From positions 1-6,320 of the forward strand of contig JACDBE010000172.1 in assembly GCA_013695075.1 (NCBI GenBank): a DNA stretch of 6,320 nt, given 5' to 3'. Positions 5,603 to 6,320 of the stretch are shown in pieces. The stretch is from Acidimicrobiia bacterium (GTDB lineage Bacteria > Actinomycetota > Acidimicrobiia > Spongiisociales > UBA5794). A program made the translations under genes and the position numbers. Within the stretch, counting starts at the first letter, position 1, and every line of letters starts with the position of its first letter. The notes below the pieces were generated by a model. It saw only the letters and a list, made by a program, of their open reading frames with translations, had not been told where the DNA came from and made no database searches.

Positions 5603-6320
5603 ATGGCCCGAGGGACCAACGTCTCCACGTTGCTGGACGCCAATCTGGAAGCCGGCCGAGCGACCAAGGTGGCCGCCATCACCGACGATGGTTCGGAGGT
5701 CGCGTTCGCGGAGCTCTTCCGTCAGATGTGCGCCGTTGCTTGCCGGTTCTCCGAATTGGGGATCGGACGGGAGGACCGGGTGCTCCTCGTACTCGACGAC
5801 ACTCCCGCCTTTCCTGCCTCCTTCCTGGGAGCGATGCGGGTCGGAGCGGTCCCGATTCCCGCCAACTTTCTGGCCCGTGCCGATGACTTCGCCTACTTCC
5901 TCGATGACTCCTATGCCGCCGCCGTCGTGGTCGACGCCCCCTTCCTGGACAAGGTGGAGCCGTTCGTCGCCGCTCGTAGCGAGGTTGCTCTCATCGTGGC
6001 CAACGGCGCCTCCGACGTCGCCGCGCACAGCCTTGATCAGTGGATGGCTGCCGAGGAGGAGATCGATCCCATCGAGACCCACCCCGAGGACATGGCGTTC
6101 TGGCTGTACAGCTCTGGTTCGACGGGACGACCCAAGGGGGTCGTCCACACCCACGCCGACCTGTGGCACACCTGCGACACGTATGCCAAGGAAATCATCG
6201 ACACCAGCGCAGATGACATCCATTTCTCGACCACCAAGATGTTCCACGCCTACGGGCTGGGCAACTCCCTCAGCTTTCCGCTGTGGTCGGGGGCGACGTC
6301 GGTGTACATGACGGGTCGTC
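5603..6320 (+). CDS. Benzoate-CoA ligase-like AMP-forming acyl-CoA ligase (partial, 3' end outside window)
   Basis: The first 239 residues of an adenylate-forming (ANL) ligase, which would activate a carboxylate with ATP to an acyl-adenylate and then to a CoA thioester in the cytoplasm. Members are usually about 500-540 residues, so under half is present. The P-loop YSSGSTGRPKGVVHTHAD is at residues 169-186 with Lys178. The order FWLYSSGSTG (166-175), HTHADLWHTCDTYAKEI (182-198), FSTTKMFHAYGLGNS (208-222) and SFPLWSGATSVYM (224-236) matches the benzoate-CoA ligase family closely from memory. So do the N-terminal DRVLLVLDDTPAFPASFLGA (58-77) and VGAVPIPANFL (80-90). Classic benzoate ligases read roughly KLFFAYGLGN where this has KMFHAYGLGN, so the acid may differ. 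Hydroxybenzoate, aminobenzoate, cyclohexanecarboxylate or other acids are alternatives. The ATG at 5603 has GAGGAG 7 nt upstream. The divergent hydrolase and Liv-type importer suggest that the ligase traps the imported acid. Confidence 0.9.
   Translation, partial: MARGTNVSTLLDANLEAGRATKVAAITDDGSEVAFAELFRQMCAVACRFSELGIGREDRVLLVLDDTPAFPASFLGAMRVGAVPIPANFLARADDFAYFLDDSYAAAVVVDAPFLDKVEPFVAARSEVALIVANGASDVAAHSLDQWMAAEEEIDPIETHPEDMAFWLYSSGSTGRPKGVVHTHADLWHTCDTYAKEIIDTSADDIHFSTTKMFHAYGLGNSLSFPLWSGATSVYMTGR

Noticed and set aside
5540..6247. Upstream extension of the hydrolase frame to 492 residues
   Set aside because: This part is antisense to the CoA ligase and crosses the divergent control region. 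The hydrolase fold begins at about the TTG at 5539.
5319..6311. 330-residue open frame on the plus strand
   Set aside because: It overlaps the CoA ligase in another frame and the hydrolase in antisense. Its Arg/Pro/Ser-rich sequence has no motifs, while the ligase frame carries an intact P-loop.
1..6320. Mobile elements, CRISPR arrays, tRNA or rRNA genes
   Set aside because: No transposase motifs, terminal repeats, spaced direct repeats or RNA-gene-like sequence were seen. Almost all of the window is accounted for by metabolic and transport coding genes.

Overview
This window comes from a GC-rich bacterial genome (roughly two-thirds G+C by eye, not counted). The substrate-binding lipoprotein has a long Ser/Thr/Pro/Glu linker after its lipobox, GTG and TTG starts are common, and at least one start has no visible ribosome-binding site. 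Together these point to a high-GC actinobacterium. A placement near Acidimicrobiia is only a weak impression.

Layout. Six genes on the minus strand read from about 5540 down to 30: an alpha/beta hydrolase (5539-4769), then a complete branched-chain-amino-acid-type (HAAT/Liv) ABC transporter. The transporter consists of the substrate-binding lipoprotein (4689-3403), ATPase LivG (3396-2662), ATPase LivF (2669-1971), permease LivH (1897-1040) and permease LivM (1043-30). The transporter genes are tightly packed: a 6-nt gap, an 8-bp overlap, a 67-nt gap and a 4-bp GTGA overlap. A further gene probably starts at position 22 and leaves the window. On the plus strand, divergent from the hydrolase, an AMP-forming acyl-CoA ligase starts at 5603 and runs off the right edge. 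Its first 239 residues resemble the benzoate-CoA ligase family.

How the genes may work together. Liv-type transporters import not only branched-chain amino acids but also aromatic and alicyclic carboxylates, and such transporters occur beside benzoate-type CoA ligases. The simplest reading is an uptake-and-activation module: the lipoprotein captures an (aromatic) carboxylate, LivHMGF imports it, and the divergent ligase traps it as a CoA thioester. The hydrolase may release the acid from an ester or lactone, or act on a CoA ester. The substrate is inferred, not shown.

Regulation. The most interesting signal is a pair of operator-like inverted repeats. One is a perfect 18-bp palindrome at 4758-4775 that overlaps the end of the hydrolase and the putative promoter of the transporter operon. 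The other is an imperfect 16-bp inverted repeat at 5565-5580 between the hydrolase and the ligase. Both contain TGAC-N6-GTCA; the first contains it twice, shifted by 4 bp. This suggests that one dimeric, perhaps TetR-type, repressor controls the whole locus. No regulator gene lies in the window. No RNA genes, mobile elements or CRISPR arrays were seen, and no stretch over 300 bases lacks a gene.
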